Assembly: GCF_027947535.2 (NCBI RefSeq)
Contig: NZ_JAAGKO020000001.1
Location: 310,001-374,000, forward strand
Origin: Streptantibioticus silvisoli
GTDB lineage: Bacteria > Actinomycetota > Actinomycetes > Streptomycetales > Streptomycetaceae
DNA length: 64,000 bases
Direction: 5' to 3'
Part shown: piece by piece, positions 35,149 through 43,706 of the stretch
Position numbering within the stretch: the stretch's first letter is position 1
Layout: every line of letters starts with the position of its first letter
Program-made: the position numbers and the translations under genes
Notes under the pieces: model-generated
The model's database searches: none
Told to the model about the DNA's origin: nothing
Seen by the model: the letters and a program-made list of their open reading frames with translations, nothing else

Positions 35149-36201
35149 TCAGGCCCCGCCGGCAGCCGGGACCCGGGGCAGTCCCGCGGCGTCGTACAGC
35201 CCGGTGATCAGCCGCACCATCGCGAGCCCCGACCGCGCGTCCGCGGCCATCTGCTTGCCGGAGGCGATGGCCGCCGTGAAGTCCGCGGCCTGCCGGCGGT
35301 GCGAGATGCCGTAGTAGTCGGTGCCCGGCGGCGCCTCCTCGGCGGCCGGGTCCAGCGCGGCCGCGCGGCGCTCCAGCTCCGGGTTGCCCCAGGCGCGGTG
35401 CAGCTTGCCCGGGTGGTCCAGGTCGAGCTCCACCGTGCCCGCGGTGCCGACGAACTCCAGCCGGGTGCGCCAGGTGACCGTGCTGCCCACGGTGACGGCG
35501 AAGGACACCGGGACCGGCCCGGCGGCGAGCAGGGCGCACAGGGTGTCCTCGGTCCGCATGGTGCCGAAGAGTTCACCGGCCCTGGCCATCGCGGACACCA
35601 CGGTCAGCTCACCGCAGACGGCACGGGTGACGTCGAGGCAGTGGTAGCCCTGGTTGATCAGCGCGGAGCCGCCCTCGCCCTCCCAGGTGCCGCGCCAGTA
35701 GCTGTCCTTGTAGTACGACTCGTCGCGGCTGGCCTCCAGGACGGACCGTACGTACAGCAGCCGGCCGAGCAGCCCGGCGCTGAGCCAGTCGGACAGGCCG
35801 ACGACCAGCGGGTCGTAGCGGTGCTGCGAGACCACCGACAGCACGCGGCCGCACTCCTCGGCGATCCGCAGCAGGCGCTCGCCCTCTTCGACGGACAGCG
35901 CGAGGGGCTTCTCCACCAGGACGTGCTTGCCGGCCCGCAGCGCCCGCTCCACCAGGCCGGCGTGCTGGGCGTGGTCGACCACGATGCTGACGCTGACGAC
36001 GTCCGGATCGGCCAGCACGTCGTCGATCGTGCCGGTGACCCGGGGTATGCCGTACTCGCTGGCGAACGCGGCGGCCGTGGCGGGGTCGCGGTCGCACGCC
36101 CAGGCGACCGTCCACCCGTCGAGGGCACGGAAGGCGTCGACGTGGTTGGGGGCGACCCGGCCGCAGCCGACGACGGCGTGGGCGGAGGGGGGACGGGGCA
36201 T
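35149..36201 (-). CDS. Gfo/Idh/MocA-family dehydrogenase
   Basis: A 350-aa NAD(P)-dependent oxidoreductase from ATG 36201. The N-terminal Rossmann domain (HAVVGCGRVAPNHVDAF) is followed by the family's EKP motif (HVLVEKPLALS) with the catalytic Lys and by NQGYHCLD with the conserved His. Substrates of the family are sugars, inositols and aldehydes. LigC of the protocatechuate 4,5-cleavage pathway is also a member and oxidises the LigAB product. Its tight coupling to LigB/LigA here makes a LigC-like or a sugar-oxidising role both plausible. Confidence 0.87.
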   Translation of the reverse strand: MPRPPSAHAVVGCGRVAPNHVDAFRALDGWTVAWACDRDPATAAAFASEYGIPRVTGTIDDVLADPDVVSVSIVVDHAQHAGLVERALRAGKHVLVEKPLALSVEEGERLLRIAEECGRVLSVVSQHRYDPLVVGLSDWLSAGLLGRLLYVRSVLEASRDESYYKDSYWRGTWEGEGGSALINQGYHCLDVTRAVCGELTVVSAMARAGELFGTMRTEDTLCALLAAGPVPVSFAVTVGSTVTWRTRLEFVGTAGTVELDLDHPGKLHRAWGNPELERRAAALDPAAEEAPPGTDYYGISHRRQAADFTAAIASGKQMAADARSGLAMVRLITGLYDAAGLPRVPAAGGA

Positions 36202-36236
36202 CAGCTCTCCTTCGGATGTGGCACGTCGTACGGGGA

Positions 36237-37007
36237 TCAGACGTAGCCGTTGACGAGCCAGCCGCCGTCGACCGTGAGGGTGTGGCCGTGGATGTAGTCG
36301 GCGGCGTCGGAGCACAGGAACAGCACCGGCTGGGCGATGTCGTCGGGGACACCGCGGCGTCCCGCGGGGATGCGGCCGACGATCTCGTCCTCGGCCAGCC
36401 GCCCGGCCGCGATCGCCGGGTGCGGCGTCTCGATCTGGATCATGCCGGGCGCCACCGCGTTGACGTTGACCCCGTGGCGGGCCCACTCCACCGCCCACGC
36501 CTTGGTGAGCTGGAGGACCCCGCCCTTGCTGGCGGCGTACGCGGCGCGGCCGGGGAAGGCGGTGAAGGACAGCAGGGAGGCGAAGTTGACGACCTTCCCG
36601 CCGCCCCGCTCGATCATGGCCGGGACCACGCGCTGGGTCACCAGGAACGTGCCCATCACGTTGGTCTCCAGCAGCCGCCGCGCCCGGTCGGCGGAGAAGT
36701 CGGCGGTGGGGCCGAGGTCGAACGCCCCGGCGCAGTTGACCAGCACGTCGACGGGGCCGTTCGCGGCGGACGCCGTCGCGACCAGGCGGTCGACGTCCTC
36801 CTCCACCCCGGCGTCGAAGGTGACCGGCAGGCAGGTGCCTCCATCAGCGGTGATCTCGGCGGCCACCGCCTCGGTCTGCGCGGTGGTGCGGCTGGCCACC
36901 GTGAGCGTCGCGCCCTCGGCCGCGAACGCCTTGGCCACCACGCGTCCGATGCCGCGTCCGCCACCGGTCACCAGTACATGGCGGCCCTTGAACCGTTGTG
37001 CGTTCAC
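36237..37007 (-). CDS. SDR-family oxidoreductase
   Basis: A 256-aa classical short-chain dehydrogenase/reductase from ATG 37007. The cofactor motif TGGGRGIG is at 14-21, NCAG at 91-94, Ser144, and the catalytic Tyr157-x3-Lys161 (YAASK). The C-terminal VDGGWLVNGYV is typical of SDRs acting on small alcohols or ketones. It probably reduces or oxidises a hydroxyl on a sugar or polyketide intermediate. Confidence 0.92.
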   Translation of the reverse strand: MNAQRFKGRHVLVTGGGRGIGRVVAKAFAAEGATLTVASRTTAQTEAVAAEITADGGTCLPVTFDAGVEEDVDRLVATASAANGPVDVLVNCAGAFDLGPTADFSADRARRLLETNVMGTFLVTQRVVPAMIERGGGKVVNFASLLSFTAFPGRAAYAASKGGVLQLTKAWAVEWARHGVNVNAVAPGMIQIETPHPAIAAGRLAEDEIVGRIPAGRRGVPDDIAQPVLFLCSDAADYIHGHTLTVDGGWLVNGYV

Positions 37008-37118
37008 CGTCCCACCTCCAGGTCGCTCGGATCTCGTCGTGCCGGGAAAGCCGTGCCGGCGCGGCGGTGCGCGCGGGGCAGCGGCAGCCGCGGGCCGGTG
37101 CCGGTCGGGCGCGGCGGG

Positions 37119-38177
37119 TCACCGTACGCGGTCATCGGCGACCAGGGTCAGGAAGGCGGGCCGGGTGCGGGGCGCGTCGGGTTTGAGGAACAGCCGCATG
37201 ACCGGCCCGTCGTGCTGTTCGTCGCCGAAGCCGGCCAGCCGGTAGACCATGTACATGGGCCGGTTGACGTCGGTGCGCCGGAAGTCCGCGCTGAGCCGCA
37301 GCCCGCGCCGGTCGGCCTGTTCTGCCAGGTACGCCAGCACCGCTCCGCCGACGTTGCGGCCCATCACCCGGCAGGACATCAGGAACAGCCGGATGCGCAG
37401 TTCGCCGGCCTCCTCGGCGGCCAGGACCAGCCCGGTGGTGCCGTAGTCGCCGAAGGTGTCGCGCAAGGAGACCACCAGCAGGGTGTTCTCCGGGCGGGTC
37501 ATCAGCCGCAGCAGCTGCTCGCGCGAGAAGGTCAGCCCGGTGGTGTTCAACTGGTTGGTGCGCACGGTCAGTTCGGAGGCGCGGTCCAGGTCGTCCGCGG
37601 TGGCGGCCCGGATGGACAGCCGCATGTCCAACGAGCGCAGGAACTCGTTGCGCGGACCGGCGAACTGCTCCTCGTACGCCTTGCGCCGGCCGTCCTCCTG
37701 GTAGCGGACCCGGCGGCGGGCGGCGTCCGCGGTCGGCGCCGCGGTGGGCAGGCCCGGGTGGGCGAGCAGGGTGTCGATGTCGGCGGAGTCCACGCAGCGC
37801 ACCGGGAGTTCGGAGGCGACCTCGGCGCGCTCGAACGGCGAGTCGTCCACGAACAGCAGGGTGTCGGCGCCGATGTTGAGGTCCTCGGCGATCCGGCGCA
37901 GCAGGACCGACTTGGCGTCCCAGGACGCCTTGGGGAACAGGAAGTAGTCGCTGAGGCCGAGTTCGTCGAGCTTCGCGCGGACCGCGTCGGGCTGGTTCTT
38001 GCTGGCGATCGACTGGAGCACGCCCAGCGCGTCGAGCCGGCGCACCGCGTCCGCGGCGCCGGGGCGCAGCACCACCTTGCCGTCCTCCGCCAGCACCCCG
38101 TCCCACAAGGTGTTGTCCAGGTCCCACACCACGCACTTGACCAGGGGCAGGGCCGCGGATGGCTCGCTCGCCGTCAC
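37119..38177 (-). CDS. FkbH-like HAD protein, glyceryl-ACP formation
   Basis: A 352-aa protein from GTG 38177, overlapping the acyl-CoA dehydrogenase gene by GTGA. The HAD motif VVWDLDNTLWDG (Asp19, Asp21) is followed by the FkbH-type LAEDG, DDSPFERAEV, and a C-terminal GNAT-like half (ELTVRTNQLNTTG, LMSCRVMGRNVG). Proteins of this family take 1,3-bisphosphoglycerate, dephosphorylate it and load D-glyceryl onto an ACP. With the three following genes it forms the known extender-unit set. Confidence 0.93.
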   Translation of the reverse strand: MTASEPSAALPLVKCVVWDLDNTLWDGVLAEDGKVVLRPGAADAVRRLDALGVLQSIASKNQPDAVRAKLDELGLSDYFLFPKASWDAKSVLLRRIAEDLNIGADTLLFVDDSPFERAEVASELPVRCVDSADIDTLLAHPGLPTAAPTADAARRRVRYQEDGRRKAYEEQFAGPRNEFLRSLDMRLSIRAATADDLDRASELTVRTNQLNTTGLTFSREQLLRLMTRPENTLLVVSLRDTFGDYGTTGLVLAAEEAGELRIRLFLMSCRVMGRNVGGAVLAYLAEQADRRGLRLSADFRRTDVNRPMYMVYRLAGFGDEQHDGPVMRLFLKPDAPRTRPAFLTLVADDRVR

Positions 38178-39328
38178 TGAACGCCTCCTCGGGAGGTCGC
38201 CCGCCAGCGGGCGATCGTCTGGTCGGCCAGCAGGTCCTGGACGAGCTGGGTGTTGCCCTCGATGATCTCCATCACGCGGGCGTCGGCGAGCCGGCGCTGC
38301 ACGGGGCTGTCCTCCACCAGGCCCTGGGCGCCGTGGATCTGGGCGCAGACCCCGGCCGCCAGGGTCGCCGCCCGGCTGGCCGCCAGCTTGGCGGCCAGCA
38401 CCTCGTCCATCAGCCACTGCGAGGCGGTGTCGGAGGCGGTGGCGGCCTGCCGGGCGAGCAACCGGGCGGAGCGCACGGCGAGTTCGGTGTCGCTGACCAG
38501 TCCGCGCACGAGCTGGAAGTCCTTCAGGGGCTGACCGAACCGGCTCTGCGTGGTGATCCGCTCCAACGTGGCGCGGTGGCAGGACTCGGCGAGGCCGACG
38601 GCGCCGAAGGCGACCCACAGCCGGCCGTAGGTCAGGGCCCGGCCACCGATCTGGGTGAGCGCGAACCCCGGGCGGCCGACGAGGCGTTCACCGGGGACGG
38701 TGCAGCCGTCGAGTTCGAGCACCGCCAGCCGGGCGGCCCGCAGTCCGGCGGTCCGCGCTTCCGGCGACACGGTGACACCGCGGTCGTCGCGCCGCACGAG
38801 GAAGGCGGCGTCCCCAGCCGCTGTCCTGGCGAACACCAGGAAGGCGTCGGCGAGTTGGCCGAAGCTGATCCAGCGCTTGACGCCGGTCAGCCGCCAGCCG
38901 CCGTCGACCTGCTCGGCGGTGCTGGCCAGTTGCCGCACATCGCTGCCGGCGTCGGCCTCGCTCAGCGCGAAGGCGGCGACCGCGTGACCGCCGGCGAACC
39001 GCGGCAGCAGGGCGCGCAGCGGCGCCGAACCCCACCGGGCCAGGGCCTGGGTGACCATGCCGTGCACGGTCAGCAGGCTCTGCGCGGACGGCGACAGCGC
39101 GCCGAGCACCCGGTTGGCCTCGCCGTAGTCGCGGTGACTCCAGCCGGTGCCGCCCGACGCGGTCGGTACCAGGGCGCCGAGCAGGCCGGCGCCGGCCAGC
39201 AGCGGCACGATCTCCCGCGACACCGCGCCGGCCCGCTCCCAGTCCTCGGCCAGCGGCGCGAGCTTGTCGGCGGCCAGCGCCTCGAACGCGGCCAGGTGCT
39301 CCGGTTCCCCCGTGGCGGGGCCGCTCAT
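38174..39328 (-). CDS. Acyl-CoA (ACP) dehydrogenase of the extender-unit set
   Basis: A 384-aa flavoprotein from ATG 39328, overlapping the ACP gene by ATGA. It has acyl-CoA dehydrogenase fold segments (AAFALSEADAGSDVRQLAST for FAD binding, GVKRWISFGQLADAF, and the C-terminal QIHGAQGLVEDSPVQRRLAD). In methoxymalonyl-ACP loci the equivalent enzyme oxidises the aldehyde form of the ACP-bound C3 unit to the carboxylate, giving hydroxymalonyl-ACP. Confidence 0.9.
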   Translation of the reverse strand: MSGPATGEPEHLAAFEALAADKLAPLAEDWERAGAVSREIVPLLAGAGLLGALVPTASGGTGWSHRDYGEANRVLGALSPSAQSLLTVHGMVTQALARWGSAPLRALLPRFAGGHAVAAFALSEADAGSDVRQLASTAEQVDGGWRLTGVKRWISFGQLADAFLVFARTAAGDAAFLVRRDDRGVTVSPEARTAGLRAARLAVLELDGCTVPGERLVGRPGFALTQIGGRALTYGRLWVAFGAVGLAESCHRATLERITTQSRFGQPLKDFQLVRGLVSDTELAVRSARLLARQAATASDTASQWLMDEVLAAKLAASRAATLAAGVCAQIHGAQGLVEDSPVQRRLADARVMEIIEGNTQLVQDLLADQTIARWRATSRGGVQ

Positions 39329-39585
39329 GCGCGGCCCCGCTTTCGCTCGACGAAGGCGACGACGCGGTTGACCGAGTCGAAGTTGGCGATCTCCAGGTCC
39401 TCGTCGTCGACGGTGACACCGAACCGGTTCTGGATGAAGTCGATGAGCTGGACGGCGACCAGGGAGTCGAGCAGGCCGCCGCTGATCAGGTCGACGTCCT
39501 CCATGCCGTCCATGTCGTCGAGGAACCGGCCCAGATAGGCCTTGACCGCGTCCCGCACCTGATCGGCTGAAACCTCGACGGCCAT
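39325..39585 (-). CDS. Free acyl carrier protein of the extender-unit set
   Basis: An 86-aa ACP from ATG 39585. The phosphopantetheine attachment motif is GGLLDSLVAVQLIDF with Ser41; the surroundings are acidic (DDMDGMEDVD) as in discrete ACPs. It should carry the glyceryl unit while it is oxidised and deliver it to the AT of the KS-AT-ACP protein. Confidence 0.93.
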   Translation of the reverse strand: MAVEVSADQVRDAVKAYLGRFLDDMDGMEDVDLISGGLLDSLVAVQLIDFIQNRFGVTVDDEDLEIANFDSVNRVVAFVERKRGRA

Positions 39586-39586
39586 C

Positions 39587-40441
39587 TCAGTGCTCTCCCT
39601 CGGCTGTGTAGACGTAGAAACCCTGGCCGGTCTTGCAACCCAGCCGGCCGGCGTCGATCATGCGCAGCAGCACGGGCGCCGGGGTGAAGCGCGCCGGGCC
39701 GTAGTAGCGTGCGAGCACTTCCAGCGTCCGCACGATGGTGTCGATGCCGATGAGGTCGGCGGTGCGCAGCGGTCCCGACTTGTGGCCGAGGCAGCCGCGG
39801 AAGAGCCGGTCGGCCTCGGCGGGCGTCGCGACGCCGGACGCACACAGGTCGGCGGCCTCGTTGATGAACATCATCAGGCAGCGGTTGATGACGAACCCGG
39901 CCATGTCGGCGACCACGACGCTGGCCTTGCCCATCCGCTCCAGCAGCGCCTGGAGCGTCTTGACCGCGTCGTCGTCGGCGTACTCGGGCCGGATCACCTC
40001 GACGGTGTCGATGAGGGAGACCGGGTTCATGAAGTGGGCGCCGACCATCCTGCCGGGGTGCCCGGTGGCCAGCGCGAGGCGGGTGACCGGCACGGCCGAG
40101 GTGTTCACCGCCACGACGCACTCGGGCGAGATGACGGCGTCCAGCGCCCGGTGGACCTCCTCCTTGAGCGTGATGTCCTCGGTGACGTTCTCGATCACCA
40201 GGTCGCAGCCGGCCAGGTCGGCGAGCGTGCCGGTGAAGGTGACCGGCGCCTGCTGCCCGGGGCCCTTGCGCAGCCGGGCGAGACGTTCGCCGGTGGCCAT
40301 CGAGCGCCGCGCGGTCGCCAGCGCCTCCGGCGAGGCGTCCTGCAGGACGACCTCGATCCCGCTGCGGGCGACCGCCTGGGCGACGCTGCTGCCGATGACT
40401 CCGGCGCCGACCACCCCGACGCGGTTGACGTACCCGTTCAC
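39587..40441 (-). CDS. 3-hydroxyacyl-CoA dehydrogenase-like enzyme of the extender-unit set
   Basis: A 284-aa enzyme from GTG 40441 (agagggg upstream), one base before the ACP gene. It has Rossmann motif GVVGAGVIGSSVAQAVA and the family His in GAHFMNPVSLIDTVEV, then the C-terminal helical domain with GHKSGPLRTADLIGIDT. In methoxymalonyl-ACP pathways the homologue oxidises the glyceryl-ACP primary alcohol to the aldehyde. With FkbH, acyl-CoA dehydrogenase and ACP it completes a hydroxymalonyl-ACP pathway; no dedicated O-methyltransferase gene is in the set. Confidence 0.92.
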   Translation of the reverse strand: MNGYVNRVGVVGAGVIGSSVAQAVARSGIEVVLQDASPEALATARRSMATGERLARLRKGPGQQAPVTFTGTLADLAGCDLVIENVTEDITLKEEVHRALDAVISPECVVAVNTSAVPVTRLALATGHPGRMVGAHFMNPVSLIDTVEVIRPEYADDDAVKTLQALLERMGKASVVVADMAGFVINRCLMMFINEAADLCASGVATPAEADRLFRGCLGHKSGPLRTADLIGIDTIVRTLEVLARYYGPARFTPAPVLLRMIDAGRLGCKTGQGFYVYTAEGEH

Positions 40442-40507
40442 TTCGGCCCCTCTTCCTTGTCGGCGTGGGTTGCGCGCCGGCGCCCCGGGCGGCGGCGCGG
40501 CGACGGA

Positions 40508-41476
40508 TCAGTCATCGAGGGCTCCGATCCAGTCCGGCTCCGCACGCAGGAAGTACTCGGTCAGCGGCCGGTAGAACAGGTGGTCCGCCGGCCTGCCCTG
40601 CTTCTCGATCCGGCGGTGCAGCCACAGGCAGCACACCGGCACCAGGCGGGCCAGCGCGGCGGCGGACTGCCCGGTGGCGCCGGCGTAGCGGCGCAGCGCG
40701 GCCCGCATCGCGGTGCGGAACGGTCCGTCGAGCCCGAACATCTGCTCGCCCAGCCAGCCGAAACCGCGCTGCTGGTAGTCGGGAAACACCACCAGCGCGC
40801 TGGTCAGCACGGTGTTGAGCAGGTCGATCGTGGTGATGCCGCTGTCGTGGTAGTCCTCCCAGTCGATCAGCGCCAACCGCCCGTCCGAGGCGTCCCAGCG
40901 GATGTTCCACGGCCCCAGGTCGCCGTGGCTCGGTCCGATCCAGGTGTGGCTCAGCGCGTCGAGGGCCGCCGGGCCGGCCTGTTCCAGCAGGTCGCCGAGG
41001 TAGGCCCGGGCGATGGGCGTCGCGTCGCCGGGGCCGGCCGCCGGGTCGCCGGTGTGCAGCGGGAGCATCAGGTCCACGGCCTGCTCCAGCAGGACCCGGG
41101 CCCGGTCCGTGCCGCCCTCGCCGAAGGCGTGCGGGAAGTCGCGGTCGGGGACCCAGTCCATGACGAAGCCGCGGTCGAACTCGCACGCCACCCCGGGCCG
41201 GGCCACCCCGGCGGGAGCGGGCGCGCGCAGGATGCCGCGCTCCTTGACGACCATGGTGTCCAGCGGGTCCAGCGGGATCTTGGCCACGTAGACCGGCCGG
41301 TCCCGCGCACCGCCCGACACGAACAGCCGGCGGCGCTGCTTGCGGGCGCTGTTGGGCACCCAGGAGCGGAAGCGGACCTCGTCCTCGGGGATGCCGTCGA
41401 GCACGCACAGCCGGCCGAGGGTGTCCTGGACCCGGTCCATCAGCTGCGGGGGGACCGGTGGGGCCTGGGAGGTCAT
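40508..41476 (-). CDS. APH-like phosphotransferase
   Basis: A 322-aa kinase from ATG 41476, overlapping the glycosyltransferase stop by four bases. Brenner motif SHGDLGPWNI (Asp186, Asn191) and the metal-binding Asp205 in LALIDWEDY place it in the aminoglycoside/choline kinase superfamily. Such enzymes phosphorylate hydroxyls. In this cluster it may phosphorylate a sugar intermediate or protect the host by modifying the product. Confidence 0.9.
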   Translation of the reverse strand: MTSQAPPVPPQLMDRVQDTLGRLCVLDGIPEDEVRFRSWVPNSARKQRRRLFVSGGARDRPVYVAKIPLDPLDTMVVKERGILRAPAPAGVARPGVACEFDRGFVMDWVPDRDFPHAFGEGGTDRARVLLEQAVDLMLPLHTGDPAAGPGDATPIARAYLGDLLEQAGPAALDALSHTWIGPSHGDLGPWNIRWDASDGRLALIDWEDYHDSGITTIDLLNTVLTSALVVFPDYQQRGFGWLGEQMFGLDGPFRTAMRAALRRYAGATGQSAAALARLVPVCCLWLHRRIEKQGRPADHLFYRPLTEYFLRAEPDWIGALDD

Positions 41477-42747
41477 CGCCGCCCTCCCGTCGCGATGGCG
41501 CCCTGCGCTCCCGCCGGCGTGCCGAACAGCGACTCGGTGATCTGCGAGATGGGGTTGGCCGCCAGCCGGGCGCGTAACTCGGCCACGCCGTCCGCCCGTT
41601 GCCGCTCGTCGAACCCGACCAGCTGCTCGATGCGGCTGTTGAGCATGTGGCGGAACCGCTTGTACAGCTCCTCCTCCTCCAAGATCCGCTCCGCCAGCGC
41701 CACGATGGCCGCGGTGCCGGTGAAGTCGTCCTGGGGGACCGGGTGTTCGGGTGCGACGTCGGTCAGGCGGACCCCGCAGGAGTGGAACAGCGTGCCGTCC
41801 AGGCTCCGCAGGTTGAACACGTGCCCGTAGTGCTGCTCGGGCAGGGCCATGGGCAGCCGGCCGATGCTGATGGCCTCGTGGATGCTGGTCAGCCCGGGGG
41901 TGAGCATGTAGTGGGGCACGGTGCCGACCTGCTGGAGCAGTTCGTTGTGCGGCAGCATGCGGAACGAGGCGTGCCGGCCGCGGACTTCCACCTGGTGCTC
42001 GCGGCCCTCGCTGAACGCGCCGCCGCAGACCGTGAGCCGGTCGAAGCGCTCCCAGTCCTTGAGCAGGTCGGGGATCCAGCGGTCGAAGAGCTTGAGGTAG
42101 GCGTTGTTGACGTCGTAGTCGAGCAGGAAGTTCTTGAACCCGCCGATGTTGATCAGCAGGTCGCAGTCGGCCTCGGCCTGCGGGGAGATGCCGTCCAGCA
42201 CCTGGGTGTCGATGATGGAGCCGGTCAGGTGCATGGGGCCCGCGCCCAGTTCCCGGAACCGGGCCATCCGCTCCGGCACCCCGCGCAGGTTCTGCACGAT
42301 GCTGTGGTCGCACAGCAGGTGGGCGGCGAGGATCTGCTCGTGCGGCCGCAGCGGCGCCAGGCGCTCCAGGACCGCCTCGGCCCGGCCGCGCGGCATGTCC
42401 CGGCACAGTTCGGCCAGCCGGTCGAGCTCCACCTCGTGCTGCCAGAAGCTGAAGAGGCTGTCCACCATGACGACGGGCCGGCCGGCCGCGTAGGCCCGGC
42501 AGACCAGTTCGGCGTCCATCACCGACACCACGCAGTCGCTCTGCTCGATCAACTCGTCGAGCAGCCCGGCCCGTTCCGCCCCGGTGTCGTGGAGCCGGTC
42601 GAACATGGCCGCGTTGCGCCGGGCGTAGACGACGGCCACGGTGTCCCCGCAGAAGACGCGTTCGTGCTGCGGGATCAGCCGGGAGATCGCCGCCAGCTTG
42701 GCCACCGGTCCGAAGCCGCAGCTCTGCGCGCCCATGAGGATCCTCAT
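41473..42747 (-). CDS. GT-B glycosyltransferase-like protein
   Basis: A 424-aa protein from ATG 42747, coupled by ATGA to the transketolase gene upstream and by four bases to the kinase downstream. Features: MRILMGAQSCGFGPVAKLAA (Gly-rich start of the acceptor half), VVMVDSLFSFWQHE, the donor-half strand DLLINIGGFKNFLLDY, LTVCGGAF, and the nucleotide-sugar-binding-like stretch YMLTPGLTSIHEAISIGRLP. The pattern recalls cytosylglucuronate-synthase-type enzymes of nucleoside antibiotics (VDSL near residue 95, then TPGLT), but the similarity is only what can be seen by eye. It should transfer a sugar to a cluster intermediate. Confidence 0.65.
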   Translation of the reverse strand: MRILMGAQSCGFGPVAKLAAISRLIPQHERVFCGDTVAVVYARRNAAMFDRLHDTGAERAGLLDELIEQSDCVVSVMDAELVCRAYAAGRPVVMVDSLFSFWQHEVELDRLAELCRDMPRGRAEAVLERLAPLRPHEQILAAHLLCDHSIVQNLRGVPERMARFRELGAGPMHLTGSIIDTQVLDGISPQAEADCDLLINIGGFKNFLLDYDVNNAYLKLFDRWIPDLLKDWERFDRLTVCGGAFSEGREHQVEVRGRHASFRMLPHNELLQQVGTVPHYMLTPGLTSIHEAISIGRLPMALPEQHYGHVFNLRSLDGTLFHSCGVRLTDVAPEHPVPQDDFTGTAAIVALAERILEEEELYKRFRHMLNSRIEQLVGFDERQRADGVAELRARLAANPISQITESLFGTPAGAQGAIATGGRR

Positions 42748-43706
42748 CGCGCTTCACTCCTTCGTCCCAGGGACGCCAGCAGGCAGGCGGCGACCGCCTC
42801 CGCCGTGATCCCGAAGTGGTCGAGCAGTTCGGCGCGGTCGCCCAGCGGCGGATAGGAGTCGTCGACGGCGTGCGGCAGGAAGGCGCCCTGCCACCGCCCC
42901 ACCAGCGCCCGTGCGGTGTGCTGGGTGATCCCCGTGCTGTCGAGGTGCTCCTCCACCACCGCGACCGCCCGCAGCCCGGTGGCGAGTTCGCGGACCCGTT
43001 CGGCCGGGAAGGGCTTGACGACGGGCAGCGCCAGCACGCCCAGCCGGACACCGTGGCCGGCGAGCAGCCCGGCGGCGTCCAGGGCCACCGGCACCCCGAC
43101 GCCGGTGGCCACCGCCAGCGCCTCGCCGGGTTCGGCCAGCAGCAGGCCGTCCGCCCGGAACTCCCGGTCGGCCGGATGCACCACCCGGTCCTCCCGCGCG
43201 CCCAGCCGCACGTACGCCGGGCCGGGCCAGGCGAGTGCCTCGCGCACCGCCCAGGCGGCGTCGACCACGTCGGTGGGGCAGAACACCCGGGTGTTGGGCA
43301 GGCCGCTGAAGAAGCCCAGGTCCTCCGGTACGTGGTGGGTGGGGCCGAGCGTGCCGTAGCTGACGCCGCCGCCCACCCCCAGGAAGGTGACGTTCAGACC
43401 GGGGTTGCACACGTCGTTGCGGATCTGCTCCGCGGCCCGCCGCACCAGGAAGGGAGCCATGGTGCCGACCACGACGGGCCGCCCGGAGCGGGCCAGCCCG
43501 GACGCGACGCCCACCAGGTTCGCCTCCGCGATCCCGACGTCGATGTAGCGCCGCGGATGGCGGTCGCGCACCTGCGTGGCCAGTCCGTACCCGTCGGCCC
43601 CCAGCACCACCAGCGCCGGGTCGGCGTCCGCCGCCTCGCCGAGCACCTGGGCGACGGCGGGCCGCATCGGGGCGTACGCGGGACGCCGCGCGGCCGGGGC
43701 GGTCAC
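42744..43706 (-). CDS. Transketolase, C-terminal subunit
   Basis: A 320-aa protein from GTG 43706, overlapping the N-terminal subunit gene by GTGA. It has the pyrimidine-binding domain (GADGYGLATQVRDRHPRRYI, then DVGIAEANLVGVASGLA with the conserved Glu that activates thiamine diphosphate) and the C-terminal domain (LLAGHGVRLGVLALPVVKPF). Split transketolases of this kind act as a heterodimer with the next gene and move a two-carbon ketol unit between sugars or onto aldehydes. Confidence 0.92.
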   Translation of the reverse strand: MTAPAARRPAYAPMRPAVAQVLGEAADADPALVVLGADGYGLATQVRDRHPRRYIDVGIAEANLVGVASGLARSGRPVVVGTMAPFLVRRAAEQIRNDVCNPGLNVTFLGVGGGVSYGTLGPTHHVPEDLGFFSGLPNTRVFCPTDVVDAAWAVREALAWPGPAYVRLGAREDRVVHPADREFRADGLLLAEPGEALAVATGVGVPVALDAAGLLAGHGVRLGVLALPVVKPFPAERVRELATGLRAVAVVEEHLDSTGITQHTARALVGRWQGAFLPHAVDDSYPPLGDRAELLDHFGITAEAVAACLLASLGRRSEAR

